Source: Acidobacteriota bacterium (lineage in GTDB: Bacteria; Acidobacteriota; Terriglobia; Acidiferrales; UBA7541). Taken from it: a stretch of DNA of 64,000 bases. Both the position numbers and the translations under genes were made by a program. The notes beneath the pieces were generated by a model. That model made no database searches. It saw nothing but the letters and a program-made list of their open reading frames with translations, and had not been told where the DNA came from. This document shows, piece by piece, positions 35,601 through 44,677 of the stretch; position 1 is the stretch's first letter, and every line of letters starts with the position of its first letter. The stretch spans positions 44,302 through 108,301 of the forward strand of contig JABCZG010000017.1 of NCBI GenBank assembly GCA_013289835.1. Reading direction: 5' to 3'.

Positions 35601-36142
35601 ACGTCGCGCAAGCGATAAGCGTTTTCGCGCGCCAGGTCCATCTTTTCGTCCACGACCGCTTCGGTCACCGGGCCACGCAAGCATGCGGAAAGCGCGATGA
35701 GTCCTTTGCTGTGTTTCGAAAGGAGGTCGTAGTCAATGCGCGGCTTGTAATAAAAGCCTTCGAGAAAACCGGCGGAAACCAGCTTGATCAGATTGTGGTA
35801 GCCCTCGAGCGATTCGCACAGCAAGACCAGATGATTCGAACCGCGCGTGCCGGGCTCGGCGTCTCCGCGATCCTGGCCGTTGCCTCCGCTGGTCTTGTCA
35901 CCACGGTCGTGGCGGCTGCCCTTGGCCACATAGACTTCGCAGCCGATGATGGGCTTCACGTCGCGCTTGCTGGCTTCATAAAAGAAATTCGCGGCGGCGA
36001 AGAGATTGCCGTGGTCGGTGATGGCCACGGCCGGCATCTTCTGCCGGGAGGCTTCATCCAACAGCTCGGTGGTCTCGCAGGCGCCATCGAGCAAACTAAA
36101 ATCCGTGTGAACGTGAAGGTGAACAAACTGGGGTTGACCCAT
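32636..36142 (-). CDS. dnaE: DNA polymerase III alpha subunit
   Basis: The replicative polymerase, 1168 aa. The N-terminal PHP domain has [13 protein letters not shown] and AITDHGNL. The catalytic aspartates lie in PDIDIDF (near residue 424), preceded by [33 protein letters not shown] and the C-terminal OB-fold ([14 protein letters not shown]) are present. A short Gly/Asp-rich insertion lies near residue 80-100 in the PHP domain. It is DnaE1-like, with the standard domain order. A promoter-like sequence lies directly before the ATG. Confidence 0.97.
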   Translation of the reverse strand: MGQPQFVHLHVHTDFSLLDGACETTELLDEASRQKMPAVAITDHGNLFAAANFFYEASKRDVKPIIGCEVYVAKGSRHDRGDKTSGGNGQDRGDAEPGTRGSNHLVLLCESLEGYHNLIKLVSAGFLEGFYYKPRIDYDLLSKHSKGLIALSACLRGPVTEAVVDEKMDLARENAYRLRDVFGKGNFFLEIQDQGLEIEKGVNRELMRLSKETGIPLVATNDCHYLHHDDAHAQDVLLCIQTGKTMGDPHRMKFATDQFYFKTAAEMAQVFGEVPEALSRTVDIASRCNVKIERVPNPFPEFKVPEGHTSASYFERVVREGFATRAPHLERLAQQGFLRHPLAEYERRLTSEIEMIKKMRYEGYFLIVWDFIHYARAQNVPVGPGRGSAAGSLVSYALRITDVDPLQYGLLFERFLNPERVSMPDIDIDFCMRRRGELIEYVTQKYGRENVAQIITFGTMAAKAAVKDVGRAMDIPYGEVDRLAKLIPATLGIELKDALEEAPQLKSAINSDERLKDLMAVALRLEGLSRHASTHAAGVVISSQPLTDVVPVYKTNRDEITTQYDMNALERLGLLKMDFLGLTTLTVLYDAARMVERNRGVKIDTDNLALDDAETYKLFARGETTAIFQFESHGMRDILRRYQPTRIEDLTALNALYRPGPIQGGMIDDFINRKQGKTKVSYELPQLNDILEETYGVILYQEQVMQIANRLASFSLGEADILRRAMGKKKKEEMAAQRAKFMAGCATNKIAEKKAKGIFDLMEEFAGYGFNKSHSCAYALLAYQTAYLKTHYPVEFMAALLTSEAGNTEKAVKYINEARGMSISILPPDVNESDLYFTPVGESIRFGLAAIKNVGENTAKAIRDSRLSQGEFKSLYDFCERIESRFLNKRVFESLIKSGALDSLGARESMLASVDDAVAALQRASRVRESGQHGLFGAAAAPAPIPFELLEAAPWSEEERLASEYAMLGFYVSGHPLAKYSSRLQDLKTVSLDQVEEQRNGKDIAVAALIVGTRPMRSKKGARWAIFTIQDMTGVQELLAFPESFARLEQLLKPGNPLLLKVRVQVEEAGTRLSLQEARKLEEIAERAAAPNEFRLRLVMQNLSEDALDRLEDLFTNCTGNCQVVFELCTPDGSVGVLQAQQRVKVTPELVEAVREICGDGAVAAVAG

Positions 36143-36150
36143 GGAACTCG

Positions 36151-36178
36151 ATTCTAACAGGTTGCAAAGAAAGTCGAA
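36151..36178 (-). promoter_or_regulatory. Putative dnaE promoter
   Basis: On the minus strand TTCGAC (36173-36178) and TAGAAT (36151-36156) are 16 bp apart, with the dnaE ATG eight bases after the -10 element. The leader would be almost absent. Confidence 0.4.
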
Positions 36179-36214
36179 ACGCTGCGCGCCAAATCATTTG
36201 TGGGCCGGCAATGT

Positions 36215-36547
36215 TCACGCAGTGGCAACGACGCGCACTCGCCCCTGACGGCGTGAGCGCGGCGCACGCTTTATCACGATTTCAACGTCGCGGCCAAGGA
36301 GTGTTAGGAATTGCATGAGCCGTTCGGTCGAGAAGCCGGAAAGCTGCCCGCGCAGCAAACGGGAAATCTTCGGCTGATCGATTTTCAAGACGCGCGCTGC
36401 AGCGGCCTGCGTAAGCTTCCGCGCGCGAATGACTCCCGCGATGCGAAACGCAAGCCCCGCTTTGGCGAGTCGCTCTTCAGGGTTCGGCAGTCCAAGATCG
36501 GCAAAGACGTTGCCGCTTCCTTCTTCCACCTCGATGGTTCTACCCAT
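36215..36547 (-). CDS. XRE-family antitoxin (HTH_37 type)
   Basis: A 110-aa helix-turn-helix protein. FRIAGVIRARKLTQAAAARV is the first helix pair, LKIDQPKISRLLRGQLSGFS the recognition region. These residues are typical of antitoxins paired with Gp49/HigB-like toxins. It overlaps the toxin gene by 8 bp and follows it, forming one leftward operon with the palindromic operator at 36947-36964. Confidence 0.88.
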   Translation of the reverse strand: MGRTIEVEEGSGNVFADLGLPNPEERLAKAGLAFRIAGVIRARKLTQAAAARVLKIDQPKISRLLRGQLSGFSTERLMQFLTLLGRDVEIVIKRAPRSRRQGRVRVVATA

Positions 36548-36944
36548 GTTCTTTCGTTCCCTTCTGCCGTTCCATCCATGCTACATGTTCTTCTTCAGCT
36601 CGCTTGAGCCGGGATTTGATGAGATTGATCTCTGCTTTCGGTGTCTCAATTCCCGACTTGGATTTCTTTTGGAAAGCGTGAAGCACGTACACGCGACCAG
36701 CCAATCGCACCGTGTAGCCAGCGCGATACGTGTCTCCGCGATGGTCTTCGATGATTTCCAAGATTCCAGCGCCACCGAAGCCCCGGAGCGGTTTCGCATC
36801 CGGGTGCTTTCCGCCCTGTTGGGCCAGATAAAGTGCGAACCCTACTGCGTCTTTTACCTCCTCTGGAAAAGCGCGGAGGTCCGCCTTGGCGCTGCCGATC
36901 CAGACGGCCGGCTTAATGCTGGGCTGAGCAGCCATCATTGTCAT
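36540..36944 (-). CDS. Gp49-like (DUF891) HigB-type toxin
   Basis: A 134-aa RelE-superfamily toxin of the phage-derived Gp49 group: SAKADLRAFPEEVKDAVGFA, KPLRGFGGAGILEIIED and RLAGRVYVLHAFQKKSKSGI with the catalytic-site Lys/Arg cluster, then an antitoxin-binding C-terminal helix. It likely cleaves mRNA during stress when the antitoxin is degraded. The ATG at 36944 is two bases from the palindromic operator; a second ATG lies at 36938. Confidence 0.88.
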   Translation of the reverse strand: MTMMAAQPSIKPAVWIGSAKADLRAFPEEVKDAVGFALYLAQQGGKHPDAKPLRGFGGAGILEIIEDHRGDTYRAGYTVRLAGRVYVLHAFQKKSKSGIETPKAEINLIKSRLKRAEEEHVAWMERQKGTKEHG

Positions 36945-36946
36945 GT

Positions 36947-36964
36947 TATGCCTAAATAGGCATA
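36947..36964 (-). promoter_or_regulatory. 18-bp palindromic operator of the Gp49/HTH toxin-antitoxin operon
   Basis: TATGCCTA-AA-TAGGCATA is a perfect inverted repeat, located right before the toxin start codon and covering the expected transcription start. It is a natural binding site for the XRE antitoxin, allowing self-repression. Confidence 0.7.
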
Positions 36965-37052
36965 CAGTGCAATCAGAATCATAACGGTTTGGGACTGCGC
37001 TGCGGCCACGTCGATATCGCTTGAATCACCTCTGACCATGCATGGAGGAGTA

Positions 37053-38738
37053 TCAACTTTTGTTGGTTTTTCCGTACTGCAGCAGCAACTTATCCACTTC
37101 CGCGTACCCGCATGGGAAATCCACGTTGTCAACGGAAGCTCCGACACGGAGCAGCGCGTCCACCGAGTCAGGCGAACGCCGATCGGACCAGTAGGAATCC
37201 ACGCAGGCGCGCACGGCGAGAGCGAGAGGAGTTCGCCCTTTGCCATCCAGAGCGTCTACCGGCGCGCCGCGCTCGATGAGAAACTTCACGGTCTCATGCC
37301 GGGCGCGCCAGGAGGCTGAGTGCAAGGCGGTGCTGTCCTTGGCTACGTCGAAATAGGGATCACCCTCTTTGTCCATCGCCGCGACGTCCACGCCGAGATC
37401 GAGGAGAAGGCGAACGCCAATGGTATTGCCGACCCCGGCAAATTGTACAAGCAACTTGCCACCATCGGCGCGCACTTCGCGAACCAACTGCGGCTCTCGC
37501 GCCGCGATGGCCCGGACTTTGGCCGAATCGTTTCTGGCGCAAGCGGCGATCAATTCCTCAGCTCCGCGGAGATCCATCGAAATTCCTTGCCGTTCGAACA
37601 ACTCCAAAACGTCGGCGCGGCCTCTCTCGATCGCCAAAGTCACGGCTGATTTTCCCAAACCGAGCGATACGGTTTGCAGCGGCCGGGTGTTATCGGCAAC
37701 AAGCGTGGGATCCGCGTGATGCTCCAATAGTATTTCTATGATTTTAATGTCGTTGTCCCTCAAGACCGCTTGGTGAATGGCGGTCTTTCCCCAGCGCGTC
37801 TTTCGGTTGGGGTCGACACCATTTTTAAGCAGCCATTTGACGCCTTCGTAGTCGTGCCAGTCGCTCTTGCGCAAAAGCATGGTTGCGAGGCTTTCGTCGT
37901 TGAGCTTTCCGCTCTTGACGAGGACTTTCAGCGCGGCGTTGTCGCGCGTTTCCGGCGCGTGATACGGCGTCTCGTCGTCGTTCGGATCCGCTCCTCGATC
38001 GAGTAGCAAGCGAGTCAACTCCGCATGGTGCGCAAGTCCAGCGGCGCCGTAGATCGCGCTTTCCCACGTCGGGCGCGGATCGTGCTCCTCCTCCATCCAG
38101 CCAGTATTCGCGTTCGCGCCTGCATCCAACAGTGCTTTTGCCGCCCGCACAAAACCGTCGGAACGCTTGCCATCCAGCCGCAGGTATCTCGAAAAGCATA
38201 GATGCGTGAGCGCATCCCAATTATAAGGACCTCCCTTTGCCGTAGCATTGCGCGGATCGCGCGCGAGGAACCGGCGTACAGCGGCATCATCGCCCAAGAC
38301 TGCTACCGTATAGATGTCGCTGTTCGCGACTTCGGGGTACGCGGCCAAAATCGCTTCGGCGTCATCGAGGGTTCCAGATGCGTGCGAAGTGTCGCGCGGA
38401 ACGCACGCGGCCTCAATAAACGCAGCCACTGGATTTTCCAGGGACGCGATGGAGCGCTCGCGATTCAGGGATTTAATGTGCTTGGCAAACCTCGGCCAGC
38501 TTTCGAAGCCGTACTCGCGCGCGATCACCAATTGCGCATCCGTTAGAGCAACCTTGGCGTTGCGAATATCTGCCTCGGAGAGCTTTTGTAACTGCGGATG
38601 GTGCTTCCTGACGCGCTGAGACACTTCCGGATCGGCGACTTTGCCGTCGCGAAACGATTTGAACTGTTTGACGAGGTCTTTTGCTTGTTTTTTGTATTGT
38701 TCGAGATTCGGACGGGCGGGCAGTACTTTGGCATCCAT
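37053..38738 (-). CDS. Ankyrin-repeat protein
   Basis: A 561-aa protein. Residues 1-90 form a short helical domain (NLEQYKKQAKDLVKQFKSF, DAQLVIAREYGFESWPRFAK) shared with the glyoxalase-like protein at 21.6 kb. The remainder has about ten ankyrin-type repeats, for example AKALLDAGANAN, LTRLLLDRGADPN and VKFLIERGAPVDALDGKGRT. No catalytic motif or signal peptide. GGAAGG precedes the ATG at 38738. It is probably a cytoplasmic protein-protein interaction scaffold. Confidence 0.9.
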   Translation of the reverse strand: MDAKVLPARPNLEQYKKQAKDLVKQFKSFRDGKVADPEVSQRVRKHHPQLQKLSEADIRNAKVALTDAQLVIAREYGFESWPRFAKHIKSLNRERSIASLENPVAAFIEAACVPRDTSHASGTLDDAEAILAAYPEVANSDIYTVAVLGDDAAVRRFLARDPRNATAKGGPYNWDALTHLCFSRYLRLDGKRSDGFVRAAKALLDAGANANTGWMEEEHDPRPTWESAIYGAAGLAHHAELTRLLLDRGADPNDDETPYHAPETRDNAALKVLVKSGKLNDESLATMLLRKSDWHDYEGVKWLLKNGVDPNRKTRWGKTAIHQAVLRDNDIKIIEILLEHHADPTLVADNTRPLQTVSLGLGKSAVTLAIERGRADVLELFERQGISMDLRGAEELIAACARNDSAKVRAIAAREPQLVREVRADGGKLLVQFAGVGNTIGVRLLLDLGVDVAAMDKEGDPYFDVAKDSTALHSASWRARHETVKFLIERGAPVDALDGKGRTPLALAVRACVDSYWSDRRSPDSVDALLRVGASVDNVDFPCGYAEVDKLLLQYGKTNKS

Positions 38739-39007
38739 TACGACCTTCCTTTCATGACTGCGCCTGGAGTCCGCTCGAATCAGGCTGAAAGAAGGTTCGT
38801 AACCTTCGCAATGAAACGTAAGGTGGGCACGGCCCTTTCCGCGGACTGGATGCGCCCTTCGCGCTGCAGTCAACGTATCGCTGTTCGACGGGCGAAGTCA
38901 ATCGAGTCGTGATTCGGGCAAAGGATTAACTTCCGCCACTAATCAGGCACTGGTAACGAATCGTGGTAAATTAAGTACATAAAATGCTCCTGCACTGGTC
39001 GAAATCG

Positions 39008-39778
39008 ATGAGGTGGTTCTTCGTCTTGATATTGGCTTCGTGTTCGGGCTGTGCGCATTCGCCAAGCCCATTCGACGGAACTTGGAAAACGAATCTCGAC
39101 CGGTCAAAGTTCTCGCCCGAACCAATCATATTCTCTGTAAACAACGGGATGTATGACTGTTGCGTACCCAAGGTCCACGTCAAGGCCGACGGGAGCGACC
39201 AGCCGCTAACCGGACAGCCGAGCACCACAATTGCCGTGAAAGAAATCGACCCCCATACCATCACAATCGTAGTCAAGAGAGAGGGGAAACTGGTTTCGGA
39301 GCAGATGAGAGCCGCGTCAGAAGACGGACGAACATTGCACGCCAAAACTACCCTCTACCCACTGGAAGGCAATAAACCTATCATCCAAGAAGTTACTGCG
39401 GAGCGCGTAGGGAATCCCATGTCTGGCGCCAACGTAGCTTCAGGCTCTTGGAGAACACAGAAGATGAGTGGGTCAGAGAATCTCTTGCTTGTGACTTTTA
39501 AAGTGAGCGGCAGTAAAGCGAGCATGTCTGCTTCTAGCGGAGTGAGCTGGACAGCTAAGTTCGATGGCAAGAACTACCCCGTGAAAGGAAGTTACACGGA
39601 GGATTCGGTTTCGCTGAAACGAATCGATGACCGGACAATTGAGGCTAGCTACAAAGCAAGCGGCACCCTGAGCCGGGTCAGTAAAATGACAGTATCTTTA
39701 GATGGCAAGACTATGACGAGCGTCTCGGAAAGCAAGCTCACTGGTCGCATTTCTACCTACGTGGCAACTAAGCAATAG
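39008..39778 (+). CDS. Putative lipoprotein, 256 aa
   Basis: Starts MRWFFVLILASCSGCAHS, a lipoprotein signal with lipobox LASC, so it should be acylated and anchored in a membrane. The mature part has repeated beta-type segments (FDGTWKTNLDRSKFSPEP, WTAKFDGKNYPVKG, SKMTVSLDGKTMTSVSES), a pattern seen in lipocalin-like or DUF-type acidobacterial proteins. Function unknown. An earlier in-frame ATG at 38984 would add eight residues. Codon use is less biased than in neighbours. Confidence 0.75.
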   Translation: MRWFFVLILASCSGCAHSPSPFDGTWKTNLDRSKFSPEPIIFSVNNGMYDCCVPKVHVKADGSDQPLTGQPSTTIAVKEIDPHTITIVVKREGKLVSEQMRAASEDGRTLHAKTTLYPLEGNKPIIQEVTAERVGNPMSGANVASGSWRTQKMSGSENLLLVTFKVSGSKASMSASSGVSWTAKFDGKNYPVKGSYTEDSVSLKRIDDRTIEASYKASGTLSRVSKMTVSLDGKTMTSVSESKLTGRISTYVATKQ

Positions 39779-39909
39779 AATAAAGAAGAATTGCGCTACC
39801 ACAATTCGAAGGAAAGTGCATCGACGAAGGCGCCCGCCCCAAAAAGAAAAGTGGACTGCGCAGCTAACTAAGAAGCGGCGTTCTGAGCTGAGCCGTTTCC
39901 GATGACACT

Positions 39910-41412
39910 CTACTTGCGCGCGTGGCTCTTCTTGCCGTGTGAGGCAGCCTTGGCGCGATGCGTCGGCGCCGCGTGCTTGGGCGCCGGCTTTGCTGGCGCG
40001 GATTTTTGCTTGGCGGCGGCTGCGGCGTCGTGCTTGTGTTTGGCGGCACTGCCCATAGCTGCGGCGGCGTGGGCTTTGTCGGTGCCCTTGGCGGGCTTCT
40101 TTTCTTTTTCTTTCTTTTTGGGCGGTTCCTTGATGCCGCTGAGTTTGCGAAGAATTTTCACGCGCTCTTCGGGAGTTTTTCCGCGGCCGGTGAGCTGCAT
40201 GGCGAATACTTGCTCAACCACTTGATCGAACTTCGGTCCGCGCGCCATTCCCAGGGCTTCGAGTTCGTTGCCGACAACGGTGATGCCGTTGCGGATGGGC
40301 CGCCATTTGTTGAGGTAGGCGCGAATCTTGGAGAGCGCGCCGGAATTGTTTGATTCGGCGAGCAAATATGCCATTTGATCCAACGGGAACTTTTCGAGGA
40401 AATGGTAGGCATCCACGGGCGCATTCATTTTGCGGCCAACAAGTTCCTTCTGCGCATCGAAGGTTTCTTCTTCAAAGACGAGCACGGCCTCGGCCTCGGC
40501 GGAACGGAACCCAGCTTTGGAAAGAACGGCGGCCTTTTCGCGATCCTTCAGTCGCGCGAGAATGGCGAGGAGCATTGGGTTGGCCAGCCTGGGGCGGAAA
40601 CCGGCGGTGAAGAGATCTTCGCGCACTTTCATGAGACGGTTGATGGCGTCATAGCCGGGATGCTTTTTCGCGAGAACGGGATTGACGGCCTCGAGAAGGT
40701 CGTGCTCCTCCCAAGCTTTCAGCACGACGGCGGGGCGCTCCTCGCGTGCCAGGGCGCGAAGCTCGGAACCGGCATCCTCAGGAGTTATGGTGAGCTGCAA
40801 ATCGCGCTCGATGGCGAGATCAAACCATTCCTGGGTGCGCTGCTCGATCTTGAAACCCATGCGCGCGGCAAAACGGAGAACGCGTAAGAGCCGCACCGGT
40901 TGGTTCGTGAAGCTGTGAATGGTCAAGGCGCGCACCTCGGCGCGTTCGATGTCGGAGAGACCGTTTGTCGGATCGAGAAGCAGGCCGCGCGAAGCGGGGT
41001 TGAGAGAAATGGCGATGGCGTTCAAAGAGAAATCGCGCCGGCGCAAATCCTCCATGATGGTGGACCAGCGAATCTCCGGGCGCGTTCCGGGGCGGACGTA
41101 ATAATCGTCGCGCGCCGCCGAAATGCTGCCTTCACAATCGCCCGCGAAAAGCACTTCGACCTGGCGATACTTTTCGTCCTCGTGGAGGACTTTCGCGCCG
41201 CCCTTTTCGAGTTCGCGAGCGATCTTCGAAGGATTGCCCTCCACGGTGAAATCGAGATCGCGAAGAGAGGCACCGGTAACGAGGTCGCGAACCGTTCCGC
41301 CCGTGAGATAAACGTTGAAGCCGAGTGCGGCGGAGAGTTCCTGCACGCGCATCATGGCTGCGCGCTGTTCCGGCGAGAGCCGGCTTTCCAACAAAAACAT
41401 ATAGTCTGGCAT
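39910..41412 (-). CDS. tRNA nucleotidyltransferase/poly(A) polymerase family protein with basic tail
   Basis: A 500-aa class II nucleotidyltransferase. The head has GGTVRD (38-43) and the catalytic pair RDLDF (Asp52, Asp54), then RRRDFSLNAIAI and PVRLLRVLRFAARMGF, features of CCA-adding enzymes or poly(A) polymerases. Whether it adds CCA or A tails cannot be read safely. From about residue 430 the chain becomes a low-complexity tail of Lys, Ala, Pro and His (KKKEKEKKPAKG, AAKQKSAPAKPAPKH), resembling histone H1-like bacterial tails and probably disordered. Confidence 0.88.
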   Translation of the reverse strand: MPDYMFLLESRLSPEQRAAMMRVQELSAALGFNVYLTGGTVRDLVTGASLRDLDFTVEGNPSKIARELEKGGAKVLHEDEKYRQVEVLFAGDCEGSISAARDDYYVRPGTRPEIRWSTIMEDLRRRDFSLNAIAISLNPASRGLLLDPTNGLSDIERAEVRALTIHSFTNQPVRLLRVLRFAARMGFKIEQRTQEWFDLAIERDLQLTITPEDAGSELRALAREERPAVVLKAWEEHDLLEAVNPVLAKKHPGYDAINRLMKVREDLFTAGFRPRLANPMLLAILARLKDREKAAVLSKAGFRSAEAEAVLVFEEETFDAQKELVGRKMNAPVDAYHFLEKFPLDQMAYLLAESNNSGALSKIRAYLNKWRPIRNGITVVGNELEALGMARGPKFDQVVEQVFAMQLTGRGKTPEERVKILRKLSGIKEPPKKKEKEKKPAKGTDKAHAAAAMGSAAKHKHDAAAAAKQKSAPAKPAPKHAAPTHRAKAASHGKKSHARK

Positions 41413-41488
41413 TGCGCTCCTTCTGCTTCAGGATGTCCGCGCTGACCGCCGCGAAGGCACCCGCAATAGGTTTCCGTGGACCGCCGCG

Positions 41489-42382
41489 TTATGCACGCGG
41501 GTGATGCGCCTTGTAAACCTGCTTCAGCCGCTCCTCCACCACGTGCGTGTAGATTTGCGTGGTGGCGATATCGGCATGACCCAGCATGAGCTGTACGGAG
41601 CGAAGATCCGCCCCGCGCTCGAGCAAGTGCGTAGCAAAACTGTGCCGCAGCATGTGTGGAGTCAATGGCTGGCGCAGACCCGCGCGCCTGCCATAGGCGG
41701 AGAGAATTTTCCAGACGCCCACGCGGCTCAGAGCCCGGCCGCGGCGATTGACGAACAGCGCCAGAGTGCCAAGAGCTTTGCCGAGAAGTTGCGGCCGTGC
41801 GTCGCGCAGATATTTATCCACCATGGCGAGAGCTTTTTTGCCGACGGGCACGATGCGCTCTTTGTCGCCTTTGCCGATGCAGCGGACGCAGCCGACTTTG
41901 GTGTCGAGATCGGTGACGCGCAGGCTCGTCAGTTCGGAGACGCGCAGGCCGGTGGAGTAGAGGACCTCGAGCATGGCGCGGTCGCGCAGCCCAAGAGAAG
42001 TTTTCGCGTCTGGCTCCAGCAGCAGACGATCGACTTCTTCCAGCCGCAGATAGCCGGGCAGCGAGCGGCGAATCTTCGGCGACTCGAGATTGATCGAGGG
42101 ATCCGCGGGAATGGCGTCCTGGATTTGTGCGAAGCGGAAGAAGTTGCGCAACGTGACGAGATGGCGCGCAACACTTTTGCTCTCGAGCTTCTGGCGATAG
42201 AGGCCGGCGAGAAAATCCACGAGATCGTCGCGGCTGACGGCCTCGAGGCTGAGTTTGCGCTTTTGCGCGAAGTCGTTGAACTTCATCAAGTCGCGGCGGT
42301 AAGCGGATATCGTGTTGACAGAAAGCCCCTTCTCCACGCGGACGTGAGTCAAAAAAGACGAAATCATGGCGGAAATTTCCAT
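41489..42382 (-). CDS. xerD: Tyrosine recombinase XerD
   Basis: A 297-aa site-specific recombinase, probably the XerD partner that resolves chromosome dimers at dif. The N-terminal SAM-like domain (ISAYRRDLMKFNDFAQKR) precedes the catalytic core: Arg in TGLRVSELTSLRV, HxxR in HMLRHSFATHLL, and LGHADIATTQIYTH with the nucleophilic Tyr. Its ATG overlaps the murJ stop (TGATG). It is chromosomal in context, not next to any element border. Confidence 0.94.
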   Translation of the reverse strand: MEISAMISSFLTHVRVEKGLSVNTISAYRRDLMKFNDFAQKRKLSLEAVSRDDLVDFLAGLYRQKLESKSVARHLVTLRNFFRFAQIQDAIPADPSINLESPKIRRSLPGYLRLEEVDRLLLEPDAKTSLGLRDRAMLEVLYSTGLRVSELTSLRVTDLDTKVGCVRCIGKGDKERIVPVGKKALAMVDKYLRDARPQLLGKALGTLALFVNRRGRALSRVGVWKILSAYGRRAGLRQPLTPHMLRHSFATHLLERGADLRSVQLMLGHADIATTQIYTHVVEERLKQVYKAHHPRA

Positions 42383-43980
42383 CAGGGCTCCACGTATCCG
42401 TTCCCTGCGCCAACGGTGCGGCGCGTGGTGATGCCGTAGACTTCTTCGATCTCATGACAGCGGAAGAGCCAAGCCAATCCCAGATACAGAACGGTCGCAC
42501 CGGCAATGAGTCCCGTGAAAACGAGAAGCTGGACGAAGAAGCGCGAGTGCACGGTGAACGCGGTGTAGCGGTTTCCGAACCAGCAGGCGACGCCCATGAT
42601 GGCCGCACACAGAGAGACCTTGGAGAAGGACCGCAGGATGTCCATGGTCCCGAGTGGGCCGTACCGCAGCCGGAAGATGATGAAGAGCGCGAAGAAATCG
42701 AAGAAGGTGGCCAGGGCCGTCGCCAGCGCAGGGCCACCGTTCTGGACACGGTTGAAAAAGAATTGCAGGAAGACGATGTTCAGCACGATGTTGATGAAAA
42801 GAGAGATGGAGGCCACAATTACGGGAGTCTTCGTGTCATGCGTGGAGTAGAACGCCGGGACAATCAGCTTGACCGTGGCGAGCGCAGGGAGGCCGATCGC
42901 ATAGTAGAGCAGGGCGCGAGCAGTCAAACGCGTAGACTCGGCATGGAACTGGCCGTACTGGAAAAGCACGCGAATGATGGGCTCGCGCAAGATCATCAGG
43001 CCTAACGCAGCCGGGATGGTGATGAATGCAACGATTCGAACGGAGAACGAAAGAGTTTTCTTCAGCGATTCATAGTCCTTGGCGGCCGCCTGGTGAGACA
43101 TCATCGGCAGAATGGCGGTGGCCACGGCGATGGCGTATCCGCCCAACACCAGTTCCATCACGCGATCAGCGATGTACAACGCGGCAAGGCTGCCGCTGGG
43201 CATGCGGCTGGCGGTGGCAAATTTGGTGTCAATCAGAAGATTGATCTGGCCGATGCCAATCCCAAAAAGCCGCGGAATCATTAAACGCGCCACATCGCGG
43301 ATGGCGGGATGAGCAAAAGAGATACCGAAAGTGAACTTCATTCCCCGCCGTACAAGAGCAGGCACCTGCACGAGGAATTGCAGGACGCCGCCGACCAAGA
43401 CACCAATGGCAAGAGATTTGGCCGGGTCACCTATATAGTGCCAAACGACGCCGACCGAACAGAGAATGGTGGCCACATTCAGCAGGACCGGAGTGGCTGC
43501 CGGCAGACCAAAGACGTGAAAGCAATTCAGGATGCCCATCGCCAGGGCCGCCAGGGAGATGAAGAACAGATAGGGGAAGATGATGCGGTTCAGGTCGACG
43601 GCCTGACCGCGAGCGACGTTGGCGCCCGAAAACAGATGCACGACGGCCGGGGAAAAGACCATTCCCAAAACGGTAATGACCGCGGCCACAAGGGCGAGGG
43701 TCCAGAATAGGCGATTGGCGAAGTCCCAGACCTCTTGCTTGCTCTTCTCCCGCATATAGCGGGTGAAAACGGGGATGAAGGAGGCCGTCATGGAGCCTTC
43801 GGCGACCAGGCGGCGGAAGAGGTTGGGGATGCGGTAGGCCAGGACGTAAGCGTCGGCGGCAAAGGAGGTGCCCAGGAGGAGGGTAATGCGCTGGTCGCGG
43901 ACGTAGCCGAGAATGCGGCTGACGACAGTGATCAAGGAGATGATCGAGGCCGATTTGAGGATATGCTTTTTATCGGTCAA
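42382..43980 (-). CDS. murJ: Lipid II flippase MurJ (MviN)
   Basis: A 532-aa polytopic membrane protein with about 14 hydrophobic helices that flips lipid II for peptidoglycan synthesis. The first helix has SIISLITVVSRILGYVRDQ, with essential Arg residues, followed by AYRIPNLFRRLVAEGSMTAS and VFTRYM. It overlaps xerD at the stop/start and may be co-transcribed with it. Divergent from the gene at 44.1 kb. Confidence 0.95.
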   Translation of the reverse strand: MTDKKHILKSASIISLITVVSRILGYVRDQRITLLLGTSFAADAYVLAYRIPNLFRRLVAEGSMTASFIPVFTRYMREKSKQEVWDFANRLFWTLALVAAVITVLGMVFSPAVVHLFSGANVARGQAVDLNRIIFPYLFFISLAALAMGILNCFHVFGLPAATPVLLNVATILCSVGVVWHYIGDPAKSLAIGVLVGGVLQFLVQVPALVRRGMKFTFGISFAHPAIRDVARLMIPRLFGIGIGQINLLIDTKFATASRMPSGSLAALYIADRVMELVLGGYAIAVATAILPMMSHQAAAKDYESLKKTLSFSVRIVAFITIPAALGLMILREPIIRVLFQYGQFHAESTRLTARALLYYAIGLPALATVKLIVPAFYSTHDTKTPVIVASISLFINIVLNIVFLQFFFNRVQNGGPALATALATFFDFFALFIIFRLRYGPLGTMDILRSFSKVSLCAAIMGVACWFGNRYTAFTVHSRFFVQLLVFTGLIAGATVLYLGLAWLFRCHEIEEVYGITTRRTVGAGNGYVEP

Positions 43981-44022
43981 CGGGCGGTGCTCCGGGGCCC
44001 TAACCCTAATGAAAACAATGAC

Positions 44023-44072
44023 TTGACAGGAAAAACGCGCTTAACATAACATACATTTTGCCAATTGGCAAA
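44023..44072 (+). promoter_or_regulatory. Promoter with palindromic operator-like site
   Basis: TTGACA (44023-44028), 16 bp, CATAAC (44045-44050). Right at the expected transcription start lies the 16-bp perfect palindrome TTTGCCAATTGGCAAA (44057-44072). This is a good candidate for repressor binding. The site also lies within the divergent murJ-gene upstream region. Confidence 0.55.
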
Positions 44073-44105
44073 TTTGGGCTTTTTGCGACCGGGAAGCGCT
44101 ACCTT

Positions 44106-44600
44106 GTGAAGACTAGAGCCCCAGCCTCGACGCACAAGAAGGTTATCGTTGTGCTCGCCGACAAGAAGCCCGTCCGGGGCTATCTGAACCCCGTGCGGCT
44201 GGGACAGACCGACCCCATTGATTTGCTGACGCCGGATGGGGAGCATGTGGCTGTTCCGCTGGGGAAAGTACGGTCAGTTTTCTTCGTGCGCGAATTCTCG
44301 GATGAGTTTGAGCCTGAGCGGAAAGCGTTCCTGAGCCGGCCGAAGCTGGATGGACTTTGGGTGAAGCTTCGCTATAACGATGGCGATACTTTGGAAGGCG
44401 TTATTCCCAACGACTTGCTTTCGTTGCTGGACAATGGGGTACAGATCACGCCGCCGGATTTGAATTCATCTACGGACCACATTTTTGTGCCGCGGTCGGC
44501 GCTGACGGAAGTCATCGTTCTAGGAGTCGTGGGCATCGCCCGCAGGAAACCTGCCGCCGCAGCAGCCGCCGCTTCGCAACCTCGCCTTTTCAACGACTAA
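44106..44600 (+). CDS. Conserved hypothetical protein, 164 aa
   Basis: Not identified with certainty. The sequence is mainly beta-strand: VIVVLADKKPVRGYLNPVRL, HVAVPLGKVRSVFFVREF and LWVKLRYNDGDTLEGVIPND, two similar halves that suggest an internal duplication of an SH3- or PilZ-like barrel. The tail is Ala-rich. GTG 44106 gives a 50-nt leader from the proposed promoter; an earlier TTG at 44058 would lie inside the palindrome and be leaderless. Confidence 0.7.
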   Translation: MKTRAPASTHKKVIVVLADKKPVRGYLNPVRLGQTDPIDLLTPDGEHVAVPLGKVRSVFFVREFSDEFEPERKAFLSRPKLDGLWVKLRYNDGDTLEGVIPNDLLSLLDNGVQITPPDLNSSTDHIFVPRSALTEVIVLGVVGIARRKPAAAAAAASQPRLFND

Positions 44601-44677
44601 GCTGGACGGTCTATACTGCTCTCCACAGCCGGTCTTATTTTCAAACGCAGTCCTGAGAAATATTGAGGAGCCCGTCC

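Noticed and set aside
34631..36157. Rightward 508-codon open frame antisense to dnaE
   Set aside because: dnaE is unmistakable on the other strand. The antisense product has no domain and reflects codon bias.
41489..42382. XerD-like gene as an integrase of a mobile element
   Set aside because: It overlaps murJ, is of standard XerD length and motif set, and no attachment repeats are nearby; a housekeeping recombinase is more likely.
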